Positions 51,159-60,791 of a DNA stretch of 64,000 nt are shown one piece after another (within the stretch, counting starts at the first letter, position 1; each line of letters starts with the position of its first letter). The DNA comes from Erythrobacter sp. SCSIO 43205 (lineage in GTDB: Bacteria > Pseudomonadota > Alphaproteobacteria > Sphingomonadales > Sphingomonadaceae), in contig NZ_CP063202.1 in NCBI RefSeq assembly GCF_019904235.1, positions 2,480,001 to 2,544,000 on the forward strand, read 5' to 3'. Position numbers and translations under genes: made by a program. Below the pieces are notes generated by a model. It had not been told where the DNA came from. It did no database searches and worked only from the letters and a program-made list of their open reading frames with translations.

Positions 51159-52238
51159 ATGAAGTTTACCGAAATCTCTCACCCCTCGCCCACGCCCGAT
51201 GCTGAGCGTGAAGCAGCAATCGCTGATCCCGGTTTTGGCAAGGTGCACACCGATCACATGGTGGTGATCGATTATGACACGGCAAAAGGTGGCTGGCACA
51301 AGGCGACCATCGGCCCGCGCGAACCCATCGCGCTCGATCCGGCGGCATCTGTGCTGCACTATGCGCAAGAAATCTTTGAAGGGATGAAGGCCTTCACCCA
51401 CGAACATGGCGGGCTAGCCATGTTCCGGCCAGAACAAAACGCGCGGCGCTTTAACGCCAGCGCGCGCCGCATGGCGATGCCAGAGATCCCCGAGGAACTG
51501 TTCCTCGAAGCGGTCAAACTCTTGGTCAAGAAAGACGCCGACTGGATGCCTCAGGTTGAGGGCGGTTCGCTCTACATCCGGCCCTTCATGTTCGCCTCCG
51601 AGGCCTTCCTCGGCGTGCGTCCGGCAACGCAGTACAAGTTCGTTGTGATCCTTGTCTCAAGCGGCAATTACTTCAAAGGCGGGGTCAATCCGGTCAAGAT
51701 CTGGGTCAGTCAGGATTATGTCCGCGCAGCTCCCGGAGGCACGGGCGCTGCCAAAACGGGCGGCAATTACGCAGCCTCGCTTGTGCCTCAGGCTGAGGCG
51801 ATTGCAAACGGCTGCGACCAGGTCGTCTTCCTCGATGCGGTCGAGCACAAATGGGTCGAGGAGCTTGGCGGCATGAACCTGTTCTTCATCCGCCGCGATG
51901 GCTCGGTCATCACCCCGCCGCTCACCGGCACGATCCTCCCCGGCATCACCCGCGACAGCCTGATCGCGATGCTGCGCGAAGAGGGCCTTGAGGTGCGCGA
52001 AGAACCCTATTCGATCACGCAATGGCGCGAGGAAGCGGAGAGCGGAGAACTGCTCGAGACGCTTGCTTGCGGAACGGCGGCGGTCGTAACGCCCGTTGGA
52101 ACGGTAGCCTCACCTTCGGGCGAGTTCACCATAGGCTCCGGCGGCATCGGGCAGATGGCCCAAAAGATGCGCGAGAAGCTCATCGGTGTACAAGTAGGCC
52201 GCGTTGAGGACCAACATGGCTGGGTGATGCGGGTTTGA
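51159..52238 (+). CDS. ilvE: Branched-chain amino acid aminotransferase
   Basis: 359 aa from the ATG at 51159 (MKFTEISHPSPTPDAEREA); upstream in-frame codons run through the repeat and are rejected. PLP fold type IV: HYAQEIFEGMKAF, SLYIRPFMFASEAFLGVRPA, KTGGNYAASL (PLP lysine region) and EELGGMNLFFI are class II BCAT signatures. It interconverts Leu/Ile/Val and 2-oxo acids. First gene of an operon with the unknown 52235 gene, trhO and a GST. Confidence 0.95.
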   Translation: MKFTEISHPSPTPDAEREAAIADPGFGKVHTDHMVVIDYDTAKGGWHKATIGPREPIALDPAASVLHYAQEIFEGMKAFTHEHGGLAMFRPEQNARRFNASARRMAMPEIPEELFLEAVKLLVKKDADWMPQVEGGSLYIRPFMFASEAFLGVRPATQYKFVVILVSSGNYFKGGVNPVKIWVSQDYVRAAPGGTGAAKTGGNYAASLVPQAEAIANGCDQVVFLDAVEHKWVEELGGMNLFFIRRDGSVITPPLTGTILPGITRDSLIAMLREEGLEVREEPYSITQWREEAESGELLETLACGTAAVVTPVGTVASPSGEFTIGSGGIGQMAQKMREKLIGVQVGRVEDQHGWVMRV

Positions 52239-52609
52239 GGCGACAGAGACTTATCTGGTTCGCTTTCGGAGCAGCAGTATCGATCTTGGCAACCCAGCTT
52301 CCTCGCTTTCTTGCTGCGAAAACGGATGCAGAACATCCCTACCTCTCGATATCAGAGCGACCTTTTGAGGAAGACGAACTCGACAGGATTGACGAAGTCG
52401 CGCCGACAAGCGGTGCGTTGCTCCGAGAATGCGAAGCGCAAGAATTCTTCGTAAAAGCTTACAATGGTGACCACGGAGTGCCTTATTCGCTCATCAAGAT
52501 TGTCCCAGAAAACGAAGCTGCCATTGATTGCATCTTGGAGCGGGCCAAAGCAGAAGGTCACCCGTTGCATTTGCAAATGCTGACTGATCAGCAAGCTGAA
52601 GTTTATTGA
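52235..52609 (+). CDS. Small membrane-anchored hypothetical protein
   Basis: 124 aa from a TTG at 52235 that overlaps the ilvE stop (TTGA). One N-terminal hydrophobic segment ([23 protein letters not shown]) then a soluble acidic domain ([18 protein letters not shown], ending [12 protein letters not shown]). Two cysteines. Base composition is a little lower in G+C than neighbours. Function unknown; coupling to ilvE is suggested only by overlap. Confidence 0.7.
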   Translation: MRRQRLIWFAFGAAVSILATQLPRFLAAKTDAEHPYLSISERPFEEDELDRIDEVAPTSGALLRECEAQEFFVKAYNGDHGVPYSLIKIVPENEAAIDCILERAKAEGHPLHLQMLTDQQAEVY

Positions 52610-52625
52610 GTTCGACGATTCTATC

Positions 52626-53546
52626 ATGCCGAATAACGAAACATATTTCCAAGTCGCAGCGCTCTACTGCTTCACGCCGTTTGAAGACCCCGCGGCGATC
52701 CGCGGGCCGCTGCTTGCGATCTGCGAGGAAGCGGGAACCAAGGGCACGCTGCTGCTTGCAAACGAGGGCATCAACGGCACCATCGCCGGCAGCGACAATG
52801 CGATTGGCGCGGTGGTAGGGCATATTCGCTCACTCCCCGGCTGCGCGAACCTTGACTTAAAGTACTCCTACGCGTCCGAAGCGCCCTTCGCTCGCATGAA
52901 AGTGCGCCTCAAGCGCGAGATTGTGACTATGGGCGAACCCGGCGTTGACCCGCGCGCCTCCGTAGGCCGCTATGTCGACCCGCAAGATTGGAACGCGCTG
53001 ATCTCCGACCCTGACACCGTGGTGATCGACACGCGCAACGATTACGAGGTCGCGGTGGGCACGTTCGAAGGCGCAGTGGACCCGGAGACGACCTCTTTCC
53101 GCGAATTTCCCAAGTGGTTCCGCGACAATCGCGAGGAATTGCTTGAGGGTAAGAAGAAGGTCGCGATGTTCTGCACCGGAGGTATTCGCTGCGAGAAATC
53201 GACCAGTTTCCTGCGCGGCGAAGGCATAGACGAAGTCTATCACCTCAAAGGCGGAATTCTCAAATATCTCGAAACAGTGCCCGAAGAAGAGAGTAAATGG
53301 CACGGCGACTGCTTCGTCTTTGACGAGCGGGTGACGGTCAAACACGGGCTTGAGGAAGGTGACTATCACCTGTGCCGCGCCTGCCGCCGCCCGATCACGG
53401 ACGAGGAAATGCGCCACGAACATTACGTTGAAGGCGTCTCGTGCCCCCATTGCTACGATGAAAAGAGCGAAGCCCAGCGCGCCCGCTATGCCGAGCGCCA
53501 ACGTCAGCGCGAGCTTGAAAAGGCCCGCGCTGCCAAAGCGAAATGA
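52626..53546 (+). CDS. trhO: tRNA uridine(34) hydroxylase TrhO
   Basis: 306 aa, formerly YceA-type rhodanese. N-terminal acylphosphatase-like domain ([17 protein letters not shown]), then the rhodanese domain with [19 protein letters not shown] and the active-site loop [12 protein letters not shown]. The C-terminal CRACRRP and CPHCYD cysteine pairs form a zinc-binding region, characteristic of TrhO, which makes 5-hydroxyuridine at tRNA position 34. Its stop overlaps the GST start. Confidence 0.94.
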   Translation: MPNNETYFQVAALYCFTPFEDPAAIRGPLLAICEEAGTKGTLLLANEGINGTIAGSDNAIGAVVGHIRSLPGCANLDLKYSYASEAPFARMKVRLKREIVTMGEPGVDPRASVGRYVDPQDWNALISDPDTVVIDTRNDYEVAVGTFEGAVDPETTSFREFPKWFRDNREELLEGKKKVAMFCTGGIRCEKSTSFLRGEGIDEVYHLKGGILKYLETVPEEESKWHGDCFVFDERVTVKHGLEEGDYHLCRACRRPITDEEMRHEHYVEGVSCPHCYDEKSEAQRARYAERQRQRELEKARAAKAK

Positions 53547-54190
53547 GCGCTACCCCCATCCTCTATTCCTTTCGCCGCTGCCCCTATGCCATGCGGGCGC
53601 GCATGGGCCTATGGATAGCTGGGGTCACGGTGGAGCTTCGCGAGGTGAAACTCGCCAACAAACCACCCGAACTGATTGAAGCGAGCCCCAAGGCGACCGT
53701 GCCGGTGCTGGTGCTCCCAGATGGCGAGGTGATTGACGAAAGCATCGCGGTTGCCCGGTGGGCGCTCTCGCAGAACGATCCCGAAGGCTGGCTTCAAGGC
53801 GATGATGCAGAATTGATCACAGAGGCAGATGGGCCGTTCAAGCATCACCTCGACCGCTACAAATACCCCAATCGCTATGAAGATGAGCCGGGGTTCGGCG
53901 AAGTCGATCATCAGGCCGAAGGGCTTAAGATCCTGCAAAAATGGGATGCGCGCCTTAGCGAGCGCGGCCAAATGTGCGGGCCCAAGCGCACGCTTGCCGA
54001 CATCGCGCTCTTTCCCTTCATCCGCCAGTTCGCAAACCACAACCGTTCATGGTTCGATGCGCAGCACTTGCCGCACCTGCGCCCATGGCTCGAAGCGCAC
54101 CTTGCCTCCGACTTGTTCGCCAGCATTATGCCCAAGTTTACGCCATGGAAAGCAGGCGATGCCGTTACGTCATTCGGGGCGCAGGCTTAG
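53543..54190 (+). CDS. Glutathione S-transferase family protein
   Basis: 215 aa. Thioredoxin-like N-terminal domain with [11 protein letters not shown] (a redox Cys at the usual position), [21 protein letters not shown], then an all-helical C-domain ([18 protein letters not shown]). It resembles the YibF/YfcG-like class with a single Cys active site. Overlaps trhO by 4 bases (ATGA). Substrate unknown. Confidence 0.9.
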   Translation: MSATPILYSFRRCPYAMRARMGLWIAGVTVELREVKLANKPPELIEASPKATVPVLVLPDGEVIDESIAVARWALSQNDPEGWLQGDDAELITEADGPFKHHLDRYKYPNRYEDEPGFGEVDHQAEGLKILQKWDARLSERGQMCGPKRTLADIALFPFIRQFANHNRSWFDAQHLPHLRPWLEAHLASDLFASIMPKFTPWKAGDAVTSFGAQA

Positions 54191-54259
54191 GCAGTTTACC
54201 TCAAATTCACCATTATTTGCGAGATGGTCGTGCGATAATAATCGAGGATGCCAATCGCC

Positions 54260-54637
54260 ATGGACGTAGTTGATGCTTTCTACGAATCCCGCCTGATCGA
54301 AAACAAATGTGAGCTGCATTATTCGTGCGGCGGTTTGTGGGACGAAAAGTCGATGCAGGAAATGTTCGACAGCTTCAAAGAAACGGTAATGCCTCTTTTG
54401 AAAGCCCGCAAAGAATACAGCTCGATCGGTGATTTCACCAAGGCGCTGCCGCAAGATCGTGGGACAGCTCAAGTGATGCTCACCAACCTTGAAAAAGCAA
54501 CAAAATACGGCCTCAAGCGTTCGGCCATTGTCGGCGCCAGCTCGCTGATGAAAATGCAATATCGCCGTGTTGCGGCGGGGGTGAATGTCGAATTCTTCGA
54601 TAATCAGGCGGATGCTCTGCGCTGGGTGCGGTCGTAG
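54260..54637 (+). CDS. Hypothetical protein, STAS/SpoIIAA-like
   Basis: 125 aa from the ATG at 54260, which has GAGGA about 11 bases upstream; a start at 54248 would abut that motif. MDVVDAFYESRLIENKCELHYSCGGLWDEKSMQEMF ... YGLKRSAIVGASSLMKMQYRR and NVEFFDNQADALRWVRS have the beta-alpha pattern of SpoIIAA-like STAS proteins that bind lipids, but the similarity is weak. Convergent with the LysR gene. Confidence 0.65.
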   Translation: MDVVDAFYESRLIENKCELHYSCGGLWDEKSMQEMFDSFKETVMPLLKARKEYSSIGDFTKALPQDRGTAQVMLTNLEKATKYGLKRSAIVGASSLMKMQYRRVAAGVNVEFFDNQADALRWVRS

Positions 54638-54647
54638 GTTCGGCCGC

Positions 54648-55535
54648 TCAAAGAGCCGCTTTAAATTCATCAATCACCCAACTGGTCGCAGGGCCAAGCA
54701 CAGTATCGCGCCGCCACAAAGCGAAGAGCGTATATTGATCGCCGGGCTTTTCCGGCAGGTCGAGTTCAACCAGCCGCCCGCCGTCCAGATCATCTGCCAC
54801 CATAGCGCGCGGCATATTGCCCCAGCCCAGCCCCTCTTTCAAAAGCGAATGTTTGGCCGACAAATCGCCCAATCGCCATGTGAGCGGGCTTAGGACCGAA
54901 AACTCGCGTCCTTGTGTGCGCGTGGACCGATCGGAAAGCACCAATTGAAGGTGTTTGCGGCTTTCCCCCGGTGTAATTTCATCGGCGGCCAAAGGGTGGC
55001 TTGGCGCGGCGACCGGGATCAGCTCGACCTCACCCAAAGCCTGCCGCTCAAGGCCCAACTCCTCGCTCACTACCGGACCGCCGATGGCGGCTTGCGCGCC
55101 CTCTTCGATTAAACATTGCGCGACGGCGCCCAGCCCCTCGACCCGCAAACGAAGCGCAACCGTTGGATAACGCTCACGAAAGCTTGCGAGCACGCGCGCG
55201 GTCACTTCGCCCGGCACCATGACGTCAACCACAAGAGCCAGCTCGCTTTCCAACCCTGCGTGAAGCGAGCGCGTTTTGGCTAGCAGGCTGTCGACCCCGT
55301 CTGCCACATGGCGCGCCTCGGCCAGCAATCCCTCGCCCGCCTTGGTCAGAACAGGCTTTCGCGACCCTTCGCGCTCAAACAGCGATACCGCCAGCTGCGC
55401 TTCCAATTGCGCTATGCCATAGCTGATTGCGGACACCGCGCGGTTCATGCGCCGCGCCGCTGCGCCAAAGCTGCCTTCCTCCACCACGGTTAGAAAAATG
55501 CGCAGATGGTCGAGACTGGGATCGCCGAGCTTCAT
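54648..55535 (-). CDS. LysR-family regulator of the pirin-azoR-doxX cluster
   Basis: 295 aa from the ATG at 55535 (MKLGDPSLDHLRIFLTVVEEGSFGAAARRMNRAVSAISYGIAQLEAQL), the helix-turn-helix. LVVDVMVPGEVTARVLASFRERYPTVALRLRVEG starts the effector domain. Divergent from the pirin gene with 143 bases between, including a perfect 7-7-7 palindrome next to its own start. Probably senses electrophiles or quinones through the operon it faces, as other LysR-azoreductase pairs do. Confidence 0.92.
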   Translation of the reverse strand: MKLGDPSLDHLRIFLTVVEEGSFGAAARRMNRAVSAISYGIAQLEAQLAVSLFEREGSRKPVLTKAGEGLLAEARHVADGVDSLLAKTRSLHAGLESELALVVDVMVPGEVTARVLASFRERYPTVALRLRVEGLGAVAQCLIEEGAQAAIGGPVVSEELGLERQALGEVELIPVAAPSHPLAADEITPGESRKHLQLVLSDRSTRTQGREFSVLSPLTWRLGDLSAKHSLLKEGLGWGNMPRAMVADDLDGGRLVELDLPEKPGDQYTLFALWRRDTVLGPATSWVIDEFKAAL

Positions 55536-55542
55536 GTCACCA

Positions 55543-55563
55543 ATGTTCAGATAATTTGAACAT
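55543..55563. promoter_or_regulatory. Predicted LysR operator (palindrome)
   Basis: ATGTTCA, 7 bases, TGAACAT: a perfect 21-base palindrome containing a T-N11-A LysR box, 8 bases upstream of the LysR start and 116 bases before pirin. Position suits autorepression plus divergent activation. Confidence 0.75.
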
Positions 55564-55678
55564 TTTAGCAAGTTTTATCGCAGTTCTTTGTCGGTCGTCG
55601 CGCCGCTATCTCTCTAACCAACGAAAAAGGAACGCTTCTTCCACCGGAGTGTCCTTTGAAAAGAACAGGAAATGACAG

Positions 55679-56392
55679 ATGACCAAACCGATCATTGAAC
55701 TGCGCCCTTTTGAGAGCCTTGGCAGTGCAAACCACGGCTGGCTTGATGCGCATCACCACTTTTCTTTTGCTGGCTATCACGATCCATCGCGTGTGAACTG
55801 GGGTTCGCTTCGGGTCTGGAACGATGACACCATCGCTCCCGGCACCGGCTTTCCCACCCACCCCCATTCGGACATGGAAATCATCACCTATGTTCGCAAA
55901 GGCGCGATCACGCATACTGACAGCATGGGCAATGAAGGCCGCACTGAGGCTGGCGATGTTCAGGTGATGAGCGCTGGCACCGGTGTTCAGCACTCTGAAT
56001 ACAACCGCGAGGACGAAGAGACGACGCTGTTCCAGATCTGGATCATTCCAGACCGGCGCGGTGGCACCCCGAATTGGGGCGCGCGGGCTTTCCCGAAAGG
56101 TGATCGCGCCGGTGAATTCGTTCCGCTCGCCAGCGGAATGGCCAATGATAACGATGCGCTTCCCATCCGCACCAATGCGCGGGTGCTGGGCGCGACAATT
56201 TCCGCTGGCGATAGCGTGACTTACGACGTCGCCGACGCCTCGCGCCACCTCTATCTCGTGCCTGCCCATGGCAAGGTTCGCGTCGAAAGTGTCGAGGCCA
56301 AAGCGCGCGATGGCGTTGCTATTACCGGCGCTGAAACCGTCACGGTGACTGCGCTGGAAGACAGCGAAGTCGTCCTCGTCGACGCTGCATAA
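55679..56392 (+). CDS. Pirin-family protein
   Basis: 237 aa bicupin. N-terminal metal site HHHFSFAGYHDP and HPHSDMEIITYVRKGAITHTDS, then VMSAGTGVQHSEYNRE, i.e. His-His-His-Glu ligands. GGTPNWGARAFPKGDR separates the cupins. Pirins have quercetin 2,3-dioxygenase-like activity or redox-regulatory roles. First gene of the LysR-facing operon. Confidence 0.94.
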   Translation: MTKPIIELRPFESLGSANHGWLDAHHHFSFAGYHDPSRVNWGSLRVWNDDTIAPGTGFPTHPHSDMEIITYVRKGAITHTDSMGNEGRTEAGDVQVMSAGTGVQHSEYNREDEETTLFQIWIIPDRRGGTPNWGARAFPKGDRAGEFVPLASGMANDNDALPIRTNARVLGATISAGDSVTYDVADASRHLYLVPAHGKVRVESVEAKARDGVAITGAETVTVTALEDSEVVLVDAA

Positions 56393-56402
56393 CTTCTCCC
56401 CC

Positions 56403-56442
56403 GGGGCCGGCTCCCCTCCCCCCGTTCCCTCAAGCCGGCCCC
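56403..56442 (+). promoter_or_regulatory. Hairpin between pirin and azoR
   Basis: GGGGCCGGC pairs with GCCGGCCCC (9 bases) around a ~22-base C-rich loop, 10 bases past the pirin stop. No T-run, so likely processing, attenuation or RNA stabilisation within the operon rather than termination. Confidence 0.55.
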
Positions 56443-56479
56443 ACCCCTCTCATCTTCATCGAATTTCAGGAGCCCCCTC

Positions 56480-57073
56480 ATGTCCAACATCCTGCACATC
56501 ACAGCCAGCATCCGCGGCGATGACAGTGTCTCGACTGCGCTTGGCAATGCGCTGGTTGCGAAGCTTTCGGAAAGTGCGGCCACCACAGTTACCCGGCGTG
56601 ACCTCGCCGCCAATGATGTGCCCTATCAAACATGGGACCGGTTTAACGCAGGCCTCACCGATCCAAACGACCGCGACGCAGAGCAGCAAGAGCTTGCCGT
56701 AATCGCTGACGATTTAATCGCAGAGCTTCTCGCCGCAGATACGATCGTGTTCAGCTCGCCAATCTACAATTTCAGCGTGCCCGCTACGGTGAAGGCATGG
56801 GCTGATCTGGTCGCGCGCGCTTCAACCACGTTCAAATATGCCGAGAATGGGCCCAAGGGTCTGCTCACTGGCAAGAAGGCGTATATCACAATCGCATCAG
56901 GCGGAACGCCGGTTGGTTCGGACATGGATTTCATGTCGAGCTGGCTCGAATTCTTCCTGAACTTCCTTGGGATCACCGTTGTCGAAGTGATCGCAGCCGA
57001 TGGCATTATGGGCGAGGACGCCGATGCCAAGATCGAAGCCGCCCACGACCAAATTGCGAAAATCGCCGCATAA
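56480..57073 (+). CDS. azoR: FMN-dependent NADH-azoreductase
   Basis: 197 aa flavodoxin-like quinone/azo reductase. MSNILHITASIRGDDSVS starts with the FMN phosphate loop. The isoalloxazine loop FSSPIYNFSVPATVKAWADLVA and YITIASGGTP complete AzoR features. Two-electron reduction of quinones prevents redox cycling, matching pirin and DoxX neighbours. Confidence 0.94.
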   Translation: MSNILHITASIRGDDSVSTALGNALVAKLSESAATTVTRRDLAANDVPYQTWDRFNAGLTDPNDRDAEQQELAVIADDLIAELLAADTIVFSSPIYNFSVPATVKAWADLVARASTTFKYAENGPKGLLTGKKAYITIASGGTPVGSDMDFMSSWLEFFLNFLGITVVEVIAADGIMGEDADAKIEAAHDQIAKIAA

Positions 57074-57109
57074 TCAGCCGCTTTCCCTCTATCCTAAAGG
57101 AAATATCCC

Positions 57110-57544
57110 ATGAACACATTCACAGACGCAATGCAGCCAAGCGCTGTAACCACTAGCTCCAACACCAATTCCCAAGACACCCTTGCCCTTGTTGGTCGCG
57201 TGCTACTCGCTGCTCTTTTCCTGATTGCCGGGATCAACAAAATTGGCGGTGTTGAGGGTACAAGCGGCTATATCGCAAGCGTTGGCCTGCCCTTTCCAGA
57301 ACTGCTGTATTGGGCGACCCTTGCGCTTGAGATTATCGCTCCGATCATGTTGATCGTTGGCTACAAGGCTCGCTACGCCGCTATTGCGCTGGGCGTGTTC
57401 AGCATTGCCGCAGCGGTGTTCTTCCACGCTGATTTTGCCGATCAGCAGCAGATGACCAGTTTCCTTAAGAACTTTGCTGTCGCAGGTGGTTTGTTCTTTG
57501 TCGCCGCCTTTGGTCCGGGACGCTTCTCATTGGATCGCGGTTAA
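57110..57544 (+). CDS. DoxX-family inner-membrane protein
   Basis: 144 aa, four hydrophobic segments: VGRVLLAALFLIAGINKIGG with the DoxX signature, then LEIIAPIMLIVGYKARYAAIALG. The third and fourth helices end KNFAVAGGLFFVAAFGPGRFSLDR. DoxX proteins associate with quinone, thiosulfate or redox-stress systems. Last gene before a UUCG-loop terminator. Confidence 0.92.
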   Translation: MNTFTDAMQPSAVTTSSNTNSQDTLALVGRVLLAALFLIAGINKIGGVEGTSGYIASVGLPFPELLYWATLALEIIAPIMLIVGYKARYAAIALGVFSIAAAVFFHADFADQQQMTSFLKNFAVAGGLFFVAAFGPGRFSLDRG

Positions 57545-57573
57545 GCTGCGGCCAGCTCTAATCTGACACAAGG

Positions 57574-57605
57574 CACCGGGAGGCTTTCGAGCTTTCCGGT
57601 GTTTT
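57574..57605 (+). terminator. Rho-independent terminator of the pirin-azoR-doxX operon
   Basis: CACCGGGAGGCT pairs with AGCTTTCCGGTG (12 bases, two G-T) around a TTCG tetraloop and ends in TTTT, 30 bases after the doxX stop. Confidence 0.85.
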
Positions 57606-57619
57606 CGTTTAGCCCGGTC

Positions 57620-59692
57620 TTATTGCGGGAGCGTGTCTTCGGGCAGGCTCTCGCGCAACTCATCCAACCAAACGTCCGCCACTGCATCGCTTGGCGCGCG
57701 CCAGTCGCCGCGTGGGGAAAGCGCGCCAGCGGACGAAACCTTTGGTCCATTGGGAATGGCGCTGCGCTTGAATTGAGAAAAGCCAAAGAAACGCTTCAGG
57801 AACACCTCAAGCCATTTGGCGATTTCAGCAAGGTCATATTCACCTTTGCGATGTTCGGGAAAGCCAGTGGGCCATTCGCCCGCCGACGCATCACGCCATG
57901 CGTGCCACGCGAGGAAGGCGATTTTGCCCGGACGCTGGCCAAAGCGGATGCAATGATGGATGAAGAAATCGTGGAGCTGATAGGGGCCAACGCTTGCCTC
58001 GGTATCCTGTATCGCCCCATCTTCGCCCGGCGGAATAAGCTCTGGTGAGATGACCGTGTCATAGACGCTGAGCAGGATTTTCCCGCAAGCCTCATCAAAC
58101 TGCCCGGTTTGAGCGGTCCAGCGGATAAGATAGCGGATAAGCGTCTTCGGCACGCCTGCATTGACGCCGTAATGGCTCATATGGTCGCCAACGCCATAAG
58201 TGCACCAGCCAAGCGCAAGTTCAGACAGATCGCCTGTCCCAACGACAAAGCCTGAATGCTGGCCCGCCAAACGGAAGAGGTAATCGGTACGAAGGCCCGC
58301 CTGTACATTCTCGAAGGTCAAATCATACTGCGGCTCACCGCTCGCGAAGGGATGGCCCATATCTTCGAGCATTTTCGTGGCCGCAGGCTTGATGTCGATT
58401 TCTTCAGCCGTAATGCCGAAAGCTTCCATCAGCTTCCACGCGTTCGATTTGGTCCCATCTGACGTGCCAAAGCCGGGCATGGTATATCCGCGCACCGTGC
58501 TTCGCGGGAGGCCGAGACGGTCGCACGCCTTGCACGCGACGATCAGAGCGTGGGTGCTATCGAGCCCGCCGGAAATGCCGATTACAAGGCTTTTCGCGCG
58601 CGTCGCCTGTATCCGACGCATCAACGCATCCACCTGAATGTTGAACGCTTCGTAGCAGTCCTCGTCCAATGTCTTGGGATCGTTGGGCACGAATGGGAAA
58701 CGGCGCGTGGGTCGCTCAAGCCCGATGTCGCCTTGGGTATAGGCGTGCTCGAACACCACTCTGCGAAATGTGTCTTCGGGTCGCCCTTCTGCCTCGGCAG
58801 CGTCGGAGAACGTCTGATTGCGCATCCGTTCGCCTGCGATACGGTCGGTATCCACGTCAACCACGCAAAGCTCTGGATCAAGGTCGAAGCGCGTGCTCTC
58901 AGCCATCAATTCGCCGAGTTCGTAGATCACCCCTTGACCGTCCCACGCAAGGTCGGTCGTGCTTTCGCCATGCCCGCTTGCCGAATAAACATAGGCGCAA
59001 ATCGAGCGGGCCGAACTGGAGCGGCAATGAAGGTGGCGATCGTCCGCGCGGCCAATCGTGATGGGCGAGGCGGAAAGGTTACAAAGGATCAAAGCGCCCG
59101 CGAGCGCGGCCAATGTGCCTGGCGGATTGGGTGCCCAAAAATCTTCACAGATTTCAACCCCAAAGGTGAAACCGGGCAGGTTTGAAGCGGAGAAGATAAG
59201 GTCGGTGCCAAAAGGCACTTCCTCACCGTTCACACCGATCCAAAGATCCTGACAATTGCGACCGTGGGCAAAATGGCGCTTTTCATAAAATTCGCGGTAG
59301 TTCGGAAGGTAGCTTTTGGGGACTGCGCCCAAAACCTCTCCGCCTGCGATTACAATGGCGCAATTATAAAGCTTGTTATTGCGGCGAAGCGGCGCGCCCA
59401 CAATGAGGACAGGCGACAATTCCTTACTCGCCTCGGCAATCGTGGCAATCGCGGTTTCGCTTGCATCAAGCAATGCGTTTTGCAGGAGCAAATCGTCAAT
59501 CGCGTAGGACGATATGCAAAGCTCAGGATAAACGACAAGATCGACATTCTGAGACGCCGCCTTTGTCGCTTCGGCCAAAATCCCCTCGACATTATATGCC
59601 ACATCGCCAGTGCGGTGGGATGGTGTCGCGGTCGCCACACGGACCATTCCGTGTGCGTGCATATCATAAAACGGATGCGTCTTTTCAGCCAT
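57620..59692 (-). CDS. nadE: Glutamine-dependent NAD+ synthetase
   Basis: 690 aa two-domain enzyme amidating nicotinic acid adenine dinucleotide. The nitrilase-like glutaminase domain has Glu57, Lys126 and Cys182 (VVYPELC, AVPKSYL, GVEICED). The synthetase domain has the ATP-pyrophosphatase P-loop SGGLDST at residues 374-380 and VVGTGDLSELALGWCTYGVGDHMSHYGVNAGVPKTL. Length matches the long alphaproteobacterial/actinobacterial form. Convergent with doxX. Confidence 0.95.
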   Translation of the reverse strand: MAEKTHPFYDMHAHGMVRVATATPSHRTGDVAYNVEGILAEATKAASQNVDLVVYPELCISSYAIDDLLLQNALLDASETAIATIAEASKELSPVLIVGAPLRRNNKLYNCAIVIAGGEVLGAVPKSYLPNYREFYEKRHFAHGRNCQDLWIGVNGEEVPFGTDLIFSASNLPGFTFGVEICEDFWAPNPPGTLAALAGALILCNLSASPITIGRADDRHLHCRSSSARSICAYVYSASGHGESTTDLAWDGQGVIYELGELMAESTRFDLDPELCVVDVDTDRIAGERMRNQTFSDAAEAEGRPEDTFRRVVFEHAYTQGDIGLERPTRRFPFVPNDPKTLDEDCYEAFNIQVDALMRRIQATRAKSLVIGISGGLDSTHALIVACKACDRLGLPRSTVRGYTMPGFGTSDGTKSNAWKLMEAFGITAEEIDIKPAATKMLEDMGHPFASGEPQYDLTFENVQAGLRTDYLFRLAGQHSGFVVGTGDLSELALGWCTYGVGDHMSHYGVNAGVPKTLIRYLIRWTAQTGQFDEACGKILLSVYDTVISPELIPPGEDGAIQDTEASVGPYQLHDFFIHHCIRFGQRPGKIAFLAWHAWRDASAGEWPTGFPEHRKGEYDLAEIAKWLEVFLKRFFGFSQFKRSAIPNGPKVSSAGALSPRGDWRAPSDAVADVWLDELRESLPEDTLPQ

Positions 59693-59837
59693 ATACGCCT
59701 CCTAGCCGCATAAACCCTCGGCTCCAAGCGGTTACACTAGAATGGCTTTCAGCACTGACAGGGAAAGCTCTAGCTCTTGAGCTTGCAACGCCGCAGCAAA
59801 AGAGCCACCTCCTTGGCACGCAGAAGGAGCACGAATT

Positions 59838-60707
59838 ATGGCTGACCCAACCTACACCCCGCCCGCCGTCTGGAACGCTGACACCGTCAGCGGCGGCCGT
59901 TTTGCAAGCATCAACCGTCCGACCGCTGGCGCGCGCGAAGAGAAGGATTTGCCGCGCGGTGACAATCCGTTTCAGCTTTATTCGCTGGCAACGCCCAACG
60001 GTGTGAAGGCAACAATCATGCTTGAAGAGTTGATTGAAAAGGGACACGCGGGCGCTGAATACGACGCCTACACCGTCAACATCGGCGAAGGCGTACAGTT
60101 CACCAGCGGCTTTGTCGAAGTGAACCCCAACTCCAAAATCCCGGCCCTCTTGGACGCAAGCGGCGAGACAGAATTCCGCGTCTTTGAAAGTGGTGCAATC
60201 CTTGTCCATCTTGCTGAGAAATTTGGAGAGTTCCTCCCCACCGATCCTGCCGCGCGCGCAGAAGTTTTGTCATGGGTATTCTGGCAAGTGGGCACCGGAC
60301 CCTTCATCGGAGGCGGCTTCGGGCACTTCTACGCCTATGCGCCGGAGAAATACGAATATCCGATCAACCGCTATGCCATGGAAACGAAGCGGATTTTCGA
60401 CGTCGCCAACAACCAGCTCGCCAAAACGCAATATCTTGCAGGCGATGACTACACGATTGCCGACATTGCGAATTTCCCATGGCTCGCCCCGTTCTTTGCC
60501 GGAACCATCTACAACGATGCCAAGACGTTCCTCTCGATTGAAGAGGATTACCCCCACGTGGGCCGCTGGGCGCGCGAAATTGCCAAGCGTCCCGGCGTGC
60601 AGCGCGGCCGCCTTGTAAACAAGGTGTGGGGCGATGAAGATCAGCAACTCGCCGAACGCCATTCGCCCGCTGACTTTGAGGGCAAGAACCTCGATTTCAC
60701 GTTCTGA
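59838..60707 (+). CDS. yghU: Glutathione-dependent disulfide-bond oxidoreductase YghU
   Basis: 289 aa Nu-class GST. The N-terminal extension FASINRPTAGAREEKDLPRGDNPFQLYSLATPNGVKATIMLEEL is typical. Then QFTSGFVEVNPNSKIPALLD, FESGAILVHLAEKFG and VGTGPFIGGGFGHFYAYAPEKYEYPINRYAMETKR complete it. Proteins of this class reduce mixed and organic disulfides with two bound glutathiones. Followed by a terminator. Confidence 0.95.
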   Translation: MADPTYTPPAVWNADTVSGGRFASINRPTAGAREEKDLPRGDNPFQLYSLATPNGVKATIMLEELIEKGHAGAEYDAYTVNIGEGVQFTSGFVEVNPNSKIPALLDASGETEFRVFESGAILVHLAEKFGEFLPTDPAARAEVLSWVFWQVGTGPFIGGGFGHFYAYAPEKYEYPINRYAMETKRIFDVANNQLAKTQYLAGDDYTIADIANFPWLAPFFAGTIYNDAKTFLSIEEDYPHVGRWAREIAKRPGVQRGRLVNKVWGDEDQQLAERHSPADFEGKNLDFTF

Positions 60708-60730
60708 CAGCCGGGCAAGCCGATCAAACG

Positions 60731-60764
60731 AATGGGCTGGAAGTTTTCAGGCTTCCGGCCCATT
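60731..60764 (+). terminator. Hairpin terminator of yghU
   Basis: AATGGGCTGGAAG pairs with CTTCCGGCCCATT over 13 positions (one T-G) with an 8-base loop, followed by GTCGTTTG. The U-run is weak. Confidence 0.65.
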
Positions 60765-60791
60765 GTCGTTTGAAGAACAGGGAATTGGTAT

